Shown here: positions 33,360 to 42,510 of the stretch, in pieces
Numbering within the stretch: position 1 is the first letter of the stretch
Layout of the letters: every line of letters starts with the position of its first letter
Notes under the pieces: model-generated
Told to the model about the DNA's origin: nothing
Databases searched by the model: none
What the model saw: only the letters and a program-made list of their open reading frames with translations
Source of the DNA: a bacterium
GTDB lineage: Bacteria; Chloroflexota; Dormibacteria; Aeolococcales; Bog-877
DNA length: 56,454 bases
NCBI GenBank assembly: GCA_021802045.1
Contig: JAKABB010000006.1
Coordinates: forward strand, 1 to 56,454
Reading direction: 5' to 3'
Program-made: the position numbers and the translations under genes

Positions 33360-34591
33360 CCCTGGTCCCGCCCCACGGCCCCGCCCGCACCCTCCAGCCG
33401 CGGCTGGTCCCGCCGGCCGAGCGGGCCGGCGAGCGCGACCGGGCCGCCCACCTGCCGACCCTGCCCATGACCTCGCGCGAGACCTCGGACCTCATCATGC
33501 TGGGGATCGGGGCCTTCACCCCGCTGCCCGGCTTCATGGGCGCCGGCGACTGGCGCAGCGTCTGCGACCACATGCGCCTGGGCGACGGCACCTTCTGGCC
33601 CATCCCCATCACCCTGTCGGCCGAGGCCGCGGCGGCCGAGCGCGTCGCCGAGGGCCAGGAGGCGGCGCTGGTCGACGGGGAGAGCGGCGAGCTGATGGGC
33701 ATCATGCGGGTCGAGGAGCGGTACAGCGCCGACCGCGAGCACGAGTGCCAGGCGGTCTTCCGGACCACCGACCCGTCCCATCCGGGCGTGGCCAAGGTGT
33801 TGGAGCAGGGACCGGTCAACCTGGGAGGGCCGGTGCGGGTGCTCTCCGAGGGCTCCTTCCCGACCCAGTACCCCGACATCTACCTGCGCCCGGCCGAGAC
33901 CCGGCAGTTGTTCCAGGAGAAGGGCTGGAGCACCGTGGCCGCCTTCCAGACCCGCAACCCCATGCACCGAGCCCACGAGTACCTGGCCAAGGTCGCCATC
34001 GAGGTGTGCGACGGCCTCCTGGTGCACCAGCTGCTGGGCCGCCTCAAGGAGGGGGACATCCCGGCCCCGGTCCGGGTGCGGGCCATCGACGCCCTGGTCA
34101 GCCACTACTTCGTGCCGGACACCTGCGTGCAGGCCGGCTACCCCATGGAGATGCGCTACGCCGGCCCCCGGGAGGCCCTGCTGCACGCGGTGTTCCGCCA
34201 GAACTACGGCTGCAGCCACCTGATCGTGGGCCGGGACCACGCCGGCGTCGGCAGCTACTACGGACCATTCGACGCCCAGCGCATCTTCCATGAGGTGCCC
34301 CCTGGCTCCCTGGAGCTGGTGCCCCTGCCGATCGACTGGACCTTCCACTGCGCGGCCTGCGACGGCATGGCCTCCACCCGCACCTGCCCCCACGACCCCA
34401 GCTCGCGCCTGCTGATCAGCGGGACCGACCTGCGGCGGATGCTGGCCCAAGGGGAGCCGGTCCCGGCGCACTTCAGCCGCCCGGAGGTGCTGTCGATCCT
34501 GGCCGAGTACTACGCTGGCGCCGCCGCGGAACCGGCGGCCGCCAGCCCCGCGCCCACCGACGGACCCGCGTCAGACCACGAGGAGAAGTGA
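33356..34591 (+). CDS. sat: ATP sulfurylase
   Basis: A 411-residue homo-oligomeric ATP sulfurylase. [15 protein letters not shown] contains the QxRN and HxxH nucleotide-binding motifs, [18 protein letters not shown] the second, and [16 protein letters not shown] the Cys-rich C-terminal segment typical of dissimilatory Sat. In sulfur oxidisers it runs toward sulfate, making ATP from APS and pyrophosphate. ATG 33356 overlaps the metallophosphoesterase stop. aprB begins three bases after its stop. Confidence 0.95.
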   Translation: MTLVPPHGPARTLQPRLVPPAERAGERDRAAHLPTLPMTSRETSDLIMLGIGAFTPLPGFMGAGDWRSVCDHMRLGDGTFWPIPITLSAEAAAAERVAEGQEAALVDGESGELMGIMRVEERYSADREHECQAVFRTTDPSHPGVAKVLEQGPVNLGGPVRVLSEGSFPTQYPDIYLRPAETRQLFQEKGWSTVAAFQTRNPMHRAHEYLAKVAIEVCDGLLVHQLLGRLKEGDIPAPVRVRAIDALVSHYFVPDTCVQAGYPMEMRYAGPREALLHAVFRQNYGCSHLIVGRDHAGVGSYYGPFDAQRIFHEVPPGSLELVPLPIDWTFHCAACDGMASTRTCPHDPSSRLLISGTDLRRMLAQGEPVPAHFSRPEVLSILAEYYAGAAAEPAAASPAPTDGPASDHEEK

Positions 34592-34594
34592 GCC

Positions 34595-35050
34595 GTGCCG
34601 ACCTACGTCAACCCTGACAAGTGCGACGGCTGCAAGGCGCTGGACAAGCCGGCCTGCGCCTACATCTGCCCCAACGACCTGATGGTGCTGGACGCGGCCA
34701 TGGGCCAGGCCTTCAACCAGGAGCCGGATCAGTGCTGGGAGTGCTACGCCTGCGTCAAGACCTGCCCCCAGTCGGCCATCGCCATGCGCGGCTACTCGGA
34801 CGTGGTGCCCCTGGGCGCCAGCCTCACCCCCCTGCGCGGCACGGAGTCGATCATGTGGACGGTGCAGTTCCGCGACCACCGGATCAAGCGCTTCAAGTTC
34901 CCCATCCGCAGTACGGCCTGGGGATCGATCGACCCGCACCGGGGCGCCCCGGTGCCGGACCCGGCCCGGCTCAAGGACCCCCACCTGTGCGGTGAGGACC
35001 TGTGGCTGGGCGTCGACACGCTGCCAGTACCGGAGGGGAGGACGGCATGA
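34595..35050 (+). CDS. aprB: adenylylsulfate reductase subunit beta
   Basis: A 151-residue ferredoxin-like subunit with the eight-Cys pattern CDGCKALDKPACAYICP and CWECYACVKTCP for two 4Fe-4S clusters. A tail wraps AprA (WTVQFRDHRIKRFKFPIR). Start GTG 34595. The gene overlaps aprA by four bases. It conducts electrons between the AprA flavin and the Qmo complex. Confidence 0.95.
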   Translation: MPTYVNPDKCDGCKALDKPACAYICPNDLMVLDAAMGQAFNQEPDQCWECYACVKTCPQSAIAMRGYSDVVPLGASLTPLRGTESIMWTVQFRDHRIKRFKFPIRSTAWGSIDPHRGAPVPDPARLKDPHLCGEDLWLGVDTLPVPEGRTA

Positions 35051-36912
35051 ACGAGCCAGACGTCGAGGTCGTGGAGACGGACCTGCTCATCCTGGGCGGC
35101 GGCATGGCGGGCTGCGGCGCCGCCTGGGAGGCCGGCTACTGGGCCCGGGCCCACGGCCTGCGCACCACCCTGGTGGAGAAGGCCGCGGTGGAGCGCAGCG
35201 GCGCGGTGGCCATGGGCCTGTCGGCCATCAACTGCTACATGGGGATGCGCTGGGGCGAGAACCAGCCCGAGGACTTCGTCCGCTACGTGCGCCAGGACCT
35301 GATGGGGCTCTGCCGCGAGGACCTGGTCTACGACATCGCGCGCCACGTGGACTCCACCGTCCACATGTTCGAGGACTGGGGCCTGCCCTTCTTCAAGACC
35401 GAGGACGGCCGCTACAAGCGCGAGGGCCGCTGGCAGGTCATGATCCACGGCGAGTCCTTCAAGCCCCTGGTGGCGGAGGCCGCCAAGAAGGCGATCGGAC
35501 CGGAGAACGTCTACGAGCGGATCTTCGTCTCCCACCTGCTGAAGGACGAGCGCACGGGCCGGGCCTCGGGGGCCGTGGGCTTCTCGGTGCGCGAGCACAA
35601 GATCTACGTCTTCAAGGCCCGGGCGGTCATCTCCGCCGCCGGCGGGGCGACCGGCGTCTTCCGCCCCCACGCGGTCGGCGAGGGCCTGGGCCGCATCTGG
35701 TACGCCCCCTGGAACACCGGGTCGGCCTACGCGCTCATGATCCAGGCCGGAGCGGCCATGACCCAGATGGAGCACCGCCTGGTGGTGACCCGCTTCAAGG
35801 ACGGCTACGGCCCGGTGGGCATGTGGTTCCTGCTCTTCAAGGGCAAGGTCCGCAACGCCTACGGCGAGCTCTACGAGGAGACCCAGGCCGCCGCCCTCGA
35901 CGACTTCCCCCCGTACGGCCAGGGCCGGCCCATCCCGACCCCGCTGCGCAACCACCAGATGCTGCTGGACCTGGCCCAGGGCCGGGGCCCGCACTACATG
36001 CGCACCGACGACGCCCTCCAGGCCCTGACCCAGGGGATGGACCCCAAGGCCGTGCGCGAGATCGAGGCCGACGCCTGGGAGGACTTCCTGGACATGACCA
36101 TGTCCCAGGCGCTGCTGTGGGCCTCGAACAACATCGACCCCGCCCTGCGGCCCTCCGAGCTGACCCTCACCGAGCCGTACCTGATGGGCTCCCACTCCTC
36201 GGCCACCGGCGCCTGGGTCAGCGGCCCCGAGGACCTGGCCCGCGACGGCTACTTCTGGGGCTACAACCGGATGACGACCGTCCCGGGCCTCTTCGCGGCC
36301 GGGGACGGCGTGGGCGCCTCGGCCCACAAGTTCTCCTCCGGCTCGTACACCGAGGGCCGGCTGGCGGCCAAGGGCGCCATCGCCTTCATCGAGGACAACG
36401 GCGACCGGCCCAGCGTGGACGATGGCCAGGTGGGCACCGTGATCGAGACCCTCTTCCAGCCCTACCGGGTCTTCGAGGAGTTCCAGGGACGCTCCACCAA
36501 GGCGGACGTCAACCCCAACTACTTCTACCCCAAGCAGGGCCTGATGCGCCTGCAGAAGCTGATGGACGAATACGTGGCCGGCCTGGGCGCCAACTTCATG
36601 ACCAACGAGCCCACCCTCCTGCGGGGCCTGGAGCTGCTGGGGATGCTCAAGGAGGACATGGCCCGGGTGGCGGCGCGCGACCGCCACGAGCTGCTGCGCT
36701 GCTGGGAGCTGTGGGACCGCATCCGCTGCGCCGAGGCCCACGCCCGCCACGTGCTCTACCGCCAGGAGACCCGCTGGCCCGGCTACTACTACCGCGGGGA
36801 CTACCCCAAGCTCGACGACGAGAACTGGCGGGTCTTCGTCAACTCCCGCTACGACGCCGCCAGCGACCAGTGGAGCCTGGAGACCCACCCCCACCACACG
36901 GTCGTCGACTGA
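35047..36912 (+). CDS. aprA: adenylylsulfate reductase subunit alpha
   Basis: A 621-residue FAD enzyme interconverting APS and sulfite plus AMP. FAD-binding TDLLILGGGMAGCGAAWEAG at the N-terminus. AVERSGAVAMGLSAINCYMG is the typical AprA sequence, and HKFSSGSYTEGRLAAKGAI lies near the C-terminal FAD contact. Complete. With sHdr upstream and no DsrAB in the window, the enzyme most likely works in the oxidative direction; the alternative, sulfate reduction, cannot be excluded from AprBA alone. Confidence 0.95.
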   Translation: MNEPDVEVVETDLLILGGGMAGCGAAWEAGYWARAHGLRTTLVEKAAVERSGAVAMGLSAINCYMGMRWGENQPEDFVRYVRQDLMGLCREDLVYDIARHVDSTVHMFEDWGLPFFKTEDGRYKREGRWQVMIHGESFKPLVAEAAKKAIGPENVYERIFVSHLLKDERTGRASGAVGFSVREHKIYVFKARAVISAAGGATGVFRPHAVGEGLGRIWYAPWNTGSAYALMIQAGAAMTQMEHRLVVTRFKDGYGPVGMWFLLFKGKVRNAYGELYEETQAAALDDFPPYGQGRPIPTPLRNHQMLLDLAQGRGPHYMRTDDALQALTQGMDPKAVREIEADAWEDFLDMTMSQALLWASNNIDPALRPSELTLTEPYLMGSHSSATGAWVSGPEDLARDGYFWGYNRMTTVPGLFAAGDGVGASAHKFSSGSYTEGRLAAKGAIAFIEDNGDRPSVDDGQVGTVIETLFQPYRVFEEFQGRSTKADVNPNYFYPKQGLMRLQKLMDEYVAGLGANFMTNEPTLLRGLELLGMLKEDMARVAARDRHELLRCWELWDRIRCAEAHARHVLYRQETRWPGYYYRGDYPKLDDENWRVFVNSRYDAASDQWSLETHPHHTVVD

Positions 36913-36919
36913 GGCCCCG

Positions 36920-38215
36920 ATGGCAGGCAGCAGCCCGGGCTCGAGCACGTCCGACAGCATCCTGGTGGTGGGCGGGGGGATCGCCGGGATCACGGCCGCC
37001 CTGGAGGCGGCGGAGGCGGGGGCCCAGGTGTTCCTGGTCGAGAAGGGCCCTCACCTGGGCGGCCGGGTCGCCCAGCTGGCCCGGTACTTCCCCAAGCTCT
37101 GCCCCCCGACCTGCGGCCTGGAGATCAACTTCCAGCGGCTGCGGGACAACCCGGCCGTCCGCCTCTTCACCATGGCCGAGGTGCAGGAGGTGCAGGGGCG
37201 GGCGGGACGGTACCGGGTCACGGTCCGCCGCCGGCCCCGCTTCGTCAACGACCGCTGCACCGCCTGCGGGGCCTGCACCGAGGTCTGCCCGGTGTCCCGG
37301 CCCAATCCCTTCGACTACGGGATGAGCACCACCAAGACCATCTTCCTGGGCCACGAGATGGCCTTCCCCATGCGCTACGCCATCGACGCCGACAGCTGCC
37401 TCTTCGACGAGTGCGCCCGCTGCGTCGGGGCCTGCCCCTACCAGGCCATCGACCTCCACATGGGCGAGGAGACCATCCAGCTGGAGGTGGGGGCGGTGAT
37501 CGTGGCCACCGGCTGGCAGCCGTACGACGCCCAGGCCATCACCAACCTGGCCTACGGCCACTACCCGGACGTGGTCACCAACGTGATGTTCGAGCGCATG
37601 CTGGCCGACAACGGCCCCACCCAGGGGCGGCTCCTGCGCCCCTCGGACGGCTCGCCGGTCCAGAGCGTGGCCTTCGTCCAGTGCGCCGGCTCCCGGGACC
37701 GGCTCCACCTGGCCTACTGCTCCAGCATCTGCTGCCTGGCCTCGCTCAAGGAGGCCAGCCTGCTCCTGGAGCGCAACCCGCAGGCGCGGGCCCACGTGTT
37801 CTACATCGACCTGCGCACCCCGGGGACCTACGAGGCCTTCGCCAGCACGGTGCTGGATGACCCCCGGGTGCGAGCGGTGAAGGGCAAGGTGGCCGACATC
37901 CTGGCCGACCCCCAGAGCGGTCGGCTGGTGGTCGTCGCCGATGACATGGTGTCGGGAGAGATGAGCCGGACGGCGGTCGACCTGGTGGTCCTGGCCACCG
38001 GCATGGTGTCCAGCCTGGACGCCGACCGGCCCGCGGGGGCGATCGCCACCGAGGCCTTCGGCTTCGTGGCCGAGGAGGGGGGTGAGGGCGGCATCTTCGC
38101 CGCCGGCTGCGCCCGGGCGCCGATGGACGTGGCCAGCACCACGCTGGAGGCGACCGCGGCGGCCATGCGGGCCCTGGCCGCGGTGCGGCGGGACCCGGTG
38201 GAGGTGGGGGCATGA
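36920..38215 (+). CDS. qmoA: QmoA-like HdrA-family flavoprotein
   Basis: A 431-residue FAD protein. VVGGGIAGITAALEAAEAG (FAD), FPKLCPPTCGLEINFQRL, a ferredoxin motif CTACGACTEVCP with CLFDECARCVGACPYQAI, then AFVQCAGSRDRLHLAYCSSI-type HdrA block. It is the first Qmo subunit, connecting AprBA to further redox carriers. It overlaps qmoB by four bases. Compared with sHdrA at 20335 it is longer because of the extra Fe-S binding segment. Confidence 0.9.
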   Translation: MAGSSPGSSTSDSILVVGGGIAGITAALEAAEAGAQVFLVEKGPHLGGRVAQLARYFPKLCPPTCGLEINFQRLRDNPAVRLFTMAEVQEVQGRAGRYRVTVRRRPRFVNDRCTACGACTEVCPVSRPNPFDYGMSTTKTIFLGHEMAFPMRYAIDADSCLFDECARCVGACPYQAIDLHMGEETIQLEVGAVIVATGWQPYDAQAITNLAYGHYPDVVTNVMFERMLADNGPTQGRLLRPSDGSPVQSVAFVQCAGSRDRLHLAYCSSICCLASLKEASLLLERNPQARAHVFYIDLRTPGTYEAFASTVLDDPRVRAVKGKVADILADPQSGRLVVVADDMVSGEMSRTAVDLVVLATGMVSSLDADRPAGAIATEAFGFVAEEGGEGGIFAAGCARAPMDVASTTLEATAAAMRALAAVRRDPVEVGA

Positions 38216-40350
38216 GTGCCGACCGGCCCACCGGGGTCTACCTGTGCCGCGGCTGCGGCATTGGCGAGTGCCTGGACGTGGACGCCCTGGCGGCGGCCGC
38301 CGACGGCGCCGCCGTCACCAGGACCTCTGCCGCCTTCTGCCTCGAGGACGCCCAGCTCATCACCCAGGACGTGGCCGAGCAGGGGCTGGGGTCGGTGGTG
38401 ATCGCGGCCTGCTCGCCCCGGGTCAACCGCCAGGTCTTCAACTTCCCGCCGGCGACCGTGCGCCGCGTCAACTGGCGCGAGCAGGTCGCCTGGAGCCACC
38501 CGGCGGGGGAGCCGGCGACCGAGGAGCTGGCCCGGGACCTGCTCCAGATGGGCCTGGCCAGCGCCCGCCACACCAAGCCCCCGACCCCCTACACCCCGGA
38601 CCACGAGCGCTCCACCCTGGTGGTGGGCGCGGGCCCGGCCGGGCTCAGCGCGGCCCTGGCCGCGGCCGAGGCCGGCCACGCCGTCACCCTGGTCGAGCGG
38701 GCCCCGGAGGCCGGCGGCTTCCTGCGTCGCATCCACCGCGGCTACCCCACCCGCGCGGAGGCCCTCGACACCCTGGTGGCGTGGGACACCGACGACTTGG
38801 TCCAGCGGGTCACGGCCCACCCCCGGGTGACCCTGCTCACCTCCACCACTGTGACCGGGATCTCGGGGCAGCCCGGGCGCTTCCGGGTCACGCTGGAGGG
38901 GCAGGCCTCCGAGCTGGTGGTAGGCGCGGTGGTGCTGGCCACCGGCTTCGAGCCGGTCGGGCCCGAGCACTTCGCCAGCTACGGCCTGGGCCGCCTGCCC
39001 GATGTCGTCACCTCGGTGCAGATGGAGGAGCTGGCCGCCGCGCCGGAGATCCGCCGCCCCTCGGACGGCCGGGCGGTGCGCCGGGTGGTCCTGCTGGCCT
39101 GCGACGGCCCGGCCGACGCCGGCAACCTCCCCTACGGGGGCAGCGTGGCCAGCATGGTGGCCCTGAAGCAGGCCATGTACGTGCGCCAGCGCAACCCCGA
39201 GGCCCTGGTCTTCCTGGTCTACGAGGACATGCAGACCCCGGGGCTGGAGGAGCTCTACTACCGGTTCGTGCAGCAGCAGCGCGGGGTCTTCATGGTCCGC
39301 GGTCACGTGAGCCAGGTGACCGAGGGGGGCGACGGCGCCCTGCTGGTCACGGCCCAGGACTCGGTGCTGGCCCGCGAGCTCCAGCTGGAGGCCGACCTGG
39401 TGGTCTGCAGCGTGGGCATGGTGCCGACCTCGGCGGCGCAGCTGGCGGCACCGGCCAGCCCCCACCTGCAGTACCTCCAGGGGGAGACGCTCCCCCTCCA
39501 CCGCGCCGGGTTCCTCGACTCCAACTTCCTCTGCTTCCCCTTCGAGACGCGACGGACCGGCGTCTACGCCGCCGGCTGCGTGCACCGGGCCCAGGACGTC
39601 GCCGCCAGCCGGCGCGACGGGGCGGCGGCGGCCCTCAAGGCGCTCCAGGTGGTGGAGAAGGCCAGCCAGGGCGCGGCGGTCCACCCCCGGGTGGGCGACC
39701 TGGGCCTGCCCGAGTTCTTCATGCAGAAGTGCACCGCCTGCGGCCGCTGCACCCAGGAGTGCCCGTTCGGGGCCCTGGACCTCGACGACCAGCGCCACCC
39801 CCAGCTCAACCCCAACCGCTGCCGCCGCTGCGGGATCTGCATGGGAGCCTGCCCGGTGCAGGTCATCAGCTTCCCCGACTACTCGGTGGAGATGCTGGGC
39901 GCGATGCAGAAGGCGGTCGATCTGCCCGAGGACGACGACCGGCCCCGGATCCTGGTCCTGGCCTGCGAGAACGACGCCTACCCGGCCCTGGACATGGTCG
40001 GGATCAACCGCCGGCAGTACCCGGCCCACCTCCGGGTGGTGCCGGTGCGCTGCCTGGGCTCGGTCAACGCGGTGGTGGTGGCCGACGCCGTCCAGCGCGG
40101 CTACGACGGGGTGGCCCTGCTGGGTTGCCGCTCCGGGGAGAACTACCAATGCCACTTCATCCAGGGCAGCGAGCTGCTGGGCACCCGCATGAGCAACGTC
40201 CGGGAGACCCTGGGGCGGCTGGCCCTGGAGGAGGACCGGGTCCAGGTGCTGGAGACCTCCATCGCCGACGCCCACCGGCTCCCGGAGGTCCTCTCCGCCT
40301 TCGCCGAGGGCGTGGTGGCCCTGGGCCCCAACCCGATGAAGGGATTCTGA
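38212..40350 (+). CDS. qmoB: QmoB-like HdrA/MvhD fusion protein
   Basis: A 712-residue protein. An N-terminal Cys segment (GVYLCRGCGIGECLDVDAL) precedes an FAD domain (LVVGAGPAGLSAALAAAEAG, ~residues 140-440). Two 4Fe-4S motifs follow (CTACGRCTQECP, CRRCGICMGACP). The C-terminal MvhD/FrhD-like domain (ILVLACENDAYPALDMVG, then VPVRCLGSVNA, LLGCRSGENYQCHF) is the reason for calling QmoB rather than plain HdrA. It should form a complex with QmoA and the HdrCB encoded next. Confidence 0.92.
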   Translation: MSADRPTGVYLCRGCGIGECLDVDALAAAADGAAVTRTSAAFCLEDAQLITQDVAEQGLGSVVIAACSPRVNRQVFNFPPATVRRVNWREQVAWSHPAGEPATEELARDLLQMGLASARHTKPPTPYTPDHERSTLVVGAGPAGLSAALAAAEAGHAVTLVERAPEAGGFLRRIHRGYPTRAEALDTLVAWDTDDLVQRVTAHPRVTLLTSTTVTGISGQPGRFRVTLEGQASELVVGAVVLATGFEPVGPEHFASYGLGRLPDVVTSVQMEELAAAPEIRRPSDGRAVRRVVLLACDGPADAGNLPYGGSVASMVALKQAMYVRQRNPEALVFLVYEDMQTPGLEELYYRFVQQQRGVFMVRGHVSQVTEGGDGALLVTAQDSVLARELQLEADLVVCSVGMVPTSAAQLAAPASPHLQYLQGETLPLHRAGFLDSNFLCFPFETRRTGVYAAGCVHRAQDVAASRRDGAAAALKALQVVEKASQGAAVHPRVGDLGLPEFFMQKCTACGRCTQECPFGALDLDDQRHPQLNPNRCRRCGICMGACPVQVISFPDYSVEMLGAMQKAVDLPEDDDRPRILVLACENDAYPALDMVGINRRQYPAHLRVVPVRCLGSVNAVVVADAVQRGYDGVALLGCRSGENYQCHFIQGSELLGTRMSNVRETLGRLALEEDRVQVLETSIADAHRLPEVLSAFAEGVVALGPNPMKGF

Positions 40351-40354
40351 GGCG

Positions 40355-41563
40355 ATGACCCCTCCCGAGACCGGCCTGACCGCCCCCCTGTCCCTGCGGC
40401 CCGACCTCGACTTCGTCGACCGGCTCACGGCGCTGGCCGGTGACTCCTTCACCCGCTGCTACCAGTGCGGGACCTGCTCGGCGGTCTGCCCCTTCGCCTT
40501 CCAGGGCACCAGCCTGCCGCGCCAGGAGATGCTGCTGGCCCAGTGGGGCCTGAAGGACGAGCTCCTCAGCAGCTCCAACCTGTGGCTCTGCACCACCTGC
40601 GGCAACTGCGCCCGGCTGTGCCCGCGCGAGGTGGACATCCCCGGCACCATCCGGGCCGCCCGCGAGCTCTACCTGCTGGACCGCACCCTGACCCCCGAGC
40701 TGGCCACCGCCTTCGAGAACACCAGCCGCCACGGCAACCCGTTCGGCCTCAGCGCCCGCAAGCGCACCGACTGGACCGCCGGCGCCGGGGTCGAGGTCCC
40801 GGTCCTCAGCCGGCTGGGCCGGCCGGTGGAGGTGCTGCTCTTCACCGAGTGCTACTGGTCCTACCACCCAAGGGGCCAGGCCGCGGCCCAGGCCATGGCC
40901 CGCCTCCTGACCCGGCTCGGCGTCGACTGGGCCATCCTGGGGGTGGAGGAGCAGTGCGTCGCCGACTCCCAGCGGCTGGCCGGGGAGACCGGCATCTTCG
41001 AGGAGGCCGCCGCCGCCAACATCGCCGCCCTGGGCAAGTACCAGTTCGACCGGCTGGTCACCCCCGACCCCCACGCCTACAACGCCTTCCGCAACCTGTA
41101 CCCCGCCCTCGGCGGGCGGTACGCGGTGCAGCACTACACCCAGTTCCTCGCCGAGCGCCTGGGCGAGCTCCCGCTGCACCCGGCGGCGGAGCGGCGGGCC
41201 ACCTTCCACGACCCCTGCTACCTGGGCCGGCACAACGGCGAGTACGAGGCGCCGCGGCAGCTGCTGCAGGCCATCCCCGGCCTGACCCTGGTGGAGATGG
41301 GGCACTGCCGGGCCGAGGGCTACTGCTGCGGCGGGGGCGGGGGCGCCATCTGGAACAGCGCCTTCGCCAAGGACCACGTGGACGAGCGCCTGGCCGAGGT
41401 GCGGGTCCGCGAGGCCGCCGGCACCGGTGCCGACACCCTGGCGGTCTGCTGCCCCTTCGAGGTCTCCCTCTTCGAGGACGCCGTCAAGTCGACAGGGAAC
41501 GACGGCAAGCTGGCCGTTCGCGACATCGTCGAGCTCTTGGACGAGGCCCTGGGCAGCGCGTAG
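40355..41563 (+). CDS. HdrC-HdrB fusion protein replacing QmoC
   Basis: A 402-residue HdrCB. Two 4Fe-4S motifs (CYQCGTCSAVCPFA, CTTCGNCARLCPRE) precede a first CCG region reduced to ECYWSYHPRG and EQCVADSQRLAGE. The second CCG region is intact (DPCYLGRHNGEYEAPR; GYCCGGGGGAIW; AVCCPFEVSLF). Gram-positive sulfate reducers also pair QmoAB with HdrCB in place of membrane QmoC. It is a close paralogue of the fusion at 22146. No membrane segment is present, so the complex needs an unseen membrane partner or the ETF oxidoreductase upstream. Confidence 0.88.
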   Translation: MTPPETGLTAPLSLRPDLDFVDRLTALAGDSFTRCYQCGTCSAVCPFAFQGTSLPRQEMLLAQWGLKDELLSSSNLWLCTTCGNCARLCPREVDIPGTIRAARELYLLDRTLTPELATAFENTSRHGNPFGLSARKRTDWTAGAGVEVPVLSRLGRPVEVLLFTECYWSYHPRGQAAAQAMARLLTRLGVDWAILGVEEQCVADSQRLAGETGIFEEAAAANIAALGKYQFDRLVTPDPHAYNAFRNLYPALGGRYAVQHYTQFLAERLGELPLHPAAERRATFHDPCYLGRHNGEYEAPRQLLQAIPGLTLVEMGHCRAEGYCCGGGGGAIWNSAFAKDHVDERLAEVRVREAAGTGADTLAVCCPFEVSLFEDAVKSTGNDGKLAVRDIVELLDEALGSA

Positions 41564-41652
41564 CGCCGCGTCCCCGCAGCGCGGGTGCCCACGCCCACGC
41601 GGGATCGGCGTCGGCTATCCGGTGCTCACCACGGAGTCCGCGGGCATGTCCT

Positions 41653-42510
41653 TCACGCCGCGTCGATACGGGCGATCAGCCGCCGCACCGCCTCGGCAGC
41701 GTCCCCGAGCTCGACGAGGGAGAACCGGGTCTCCTCGGCGAGGGTTCGGTAGCCGGCGCTCCAGGAGTCGTAGACGGTGACATCGGGGGGCCAGGCATGC
41801 TTCACCCGGCCCGTGAACACCTCAAGGCACGCCGATCGCACCTTGCCCCATTCGTCGTCGGCGACGAGGCCGGCCAGGAGCTGCAGGTCGATGAGATCGC
41901 GGAACCGATGGTTCTCGCCGGCCTCAAATACCTCCGTGCATGCATGAAGCTTCTGCGCGATCTGCCACCGCACCGCCACGCAGGGCACGGTGTCGGGGCC
42001 GGTGAGCCCCACGTGCCTCAGTGACTTGGCGGGGACGCGATCGATTTCGCGTCCCATCCCGCCCTCGACTTCGGCGACCTCCATCTGCACGGTGATGAGG
42101 GGCCGGCCGCGGTAGGCCAGCTTGATGCCGCAGCGAACGGCGCCGGTCCCCTTGACCGGCTCGAGCTCCGTGCGTGTCGCGGTGAAGTCACCGTGGCCAG
42201 CGCGAAGCGCCGGGTCGAGGTGGTCCGCGACTACCTCCATGCTCTCACGGAAGGCCGTATCAAGGTCCTTGGTCGCTCGCGCACCGGTGTCGATGCGCAG
42301 CTCCATGGCCACGCCACCCTTCACCAGGAACAGCGGCTCGCCGTCGGCAGCGTGCCGAGCCCGATCGAGCATCGCGGCGACGACCATGAAGCCGAGCCAA
42401 CGCCGGAGCCGGCCCGCGACGACGCCGGTCTGCCCCGCAGCCTCGCCAAGCCAGCGTTCGAGCACGTTGACGTTGAACGGCGGCCTGTCCTTGACGGGGA
42501 GGTCCATCAC
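41653..42510 (-). CDS. abiEii: AbiEii/AbiGii-type nucleotidyltransferase toxin
   Basis: A 285-residue DUF1814 nucleotidyltransferase. FLVKGGVAMELRIDTGARATKDLD carries the GGx(n)DxD-type core: GGVAMELR is the NTase G-S/G motif and TKDLD the metal-binding acidic pair. A helical C-terminal domain follows with AQKLHACTEV and RFRDLIDLQLL. AbiEii is the toxin of type IV toxin-antitoxin and phage-abortive systems. GTG 42510 overlaps the antitoxin stop. Base composition is lower in GC than the neighbours, suggesting acquisition by transfer. Confidence 0.88.
   Translation of the reverse strand: MMDLPVKDRPPFNVNVLERWLGEAAGQTGVVAGRLRRWLGFMVVAAMLDRARHAADGEPLFLVKGGVAMELRIDTGARATKDLDTAFRESMEVVADHLDPALRAGHGDFTATRTELEPVKGTGAVRCGIKLAYRGRPLITVQMEVAEVEGGMGREIDRVPAKSLRHVGLTGPDTVPCVAVRWQIAQKLHACTEVFEAGENHRFRDLIDLQLLAGLVADDEWGKVRSACLEVFTGRVKHAWPPDVTVYDSWSAGYRTLAEETRFSLVELGDAAEAVRRLIARIDAA

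Noticed and set aside
33356-41563. Dissimilatory sulfate reduction as the role of sat-aprBA-qmoAB
   Set aside because: No dsrAB/dsrC or reductive partners are in the window and the locus is contiguous with sHdr, LbpA and TusA, which favour oxidation; kept as an alternative only.
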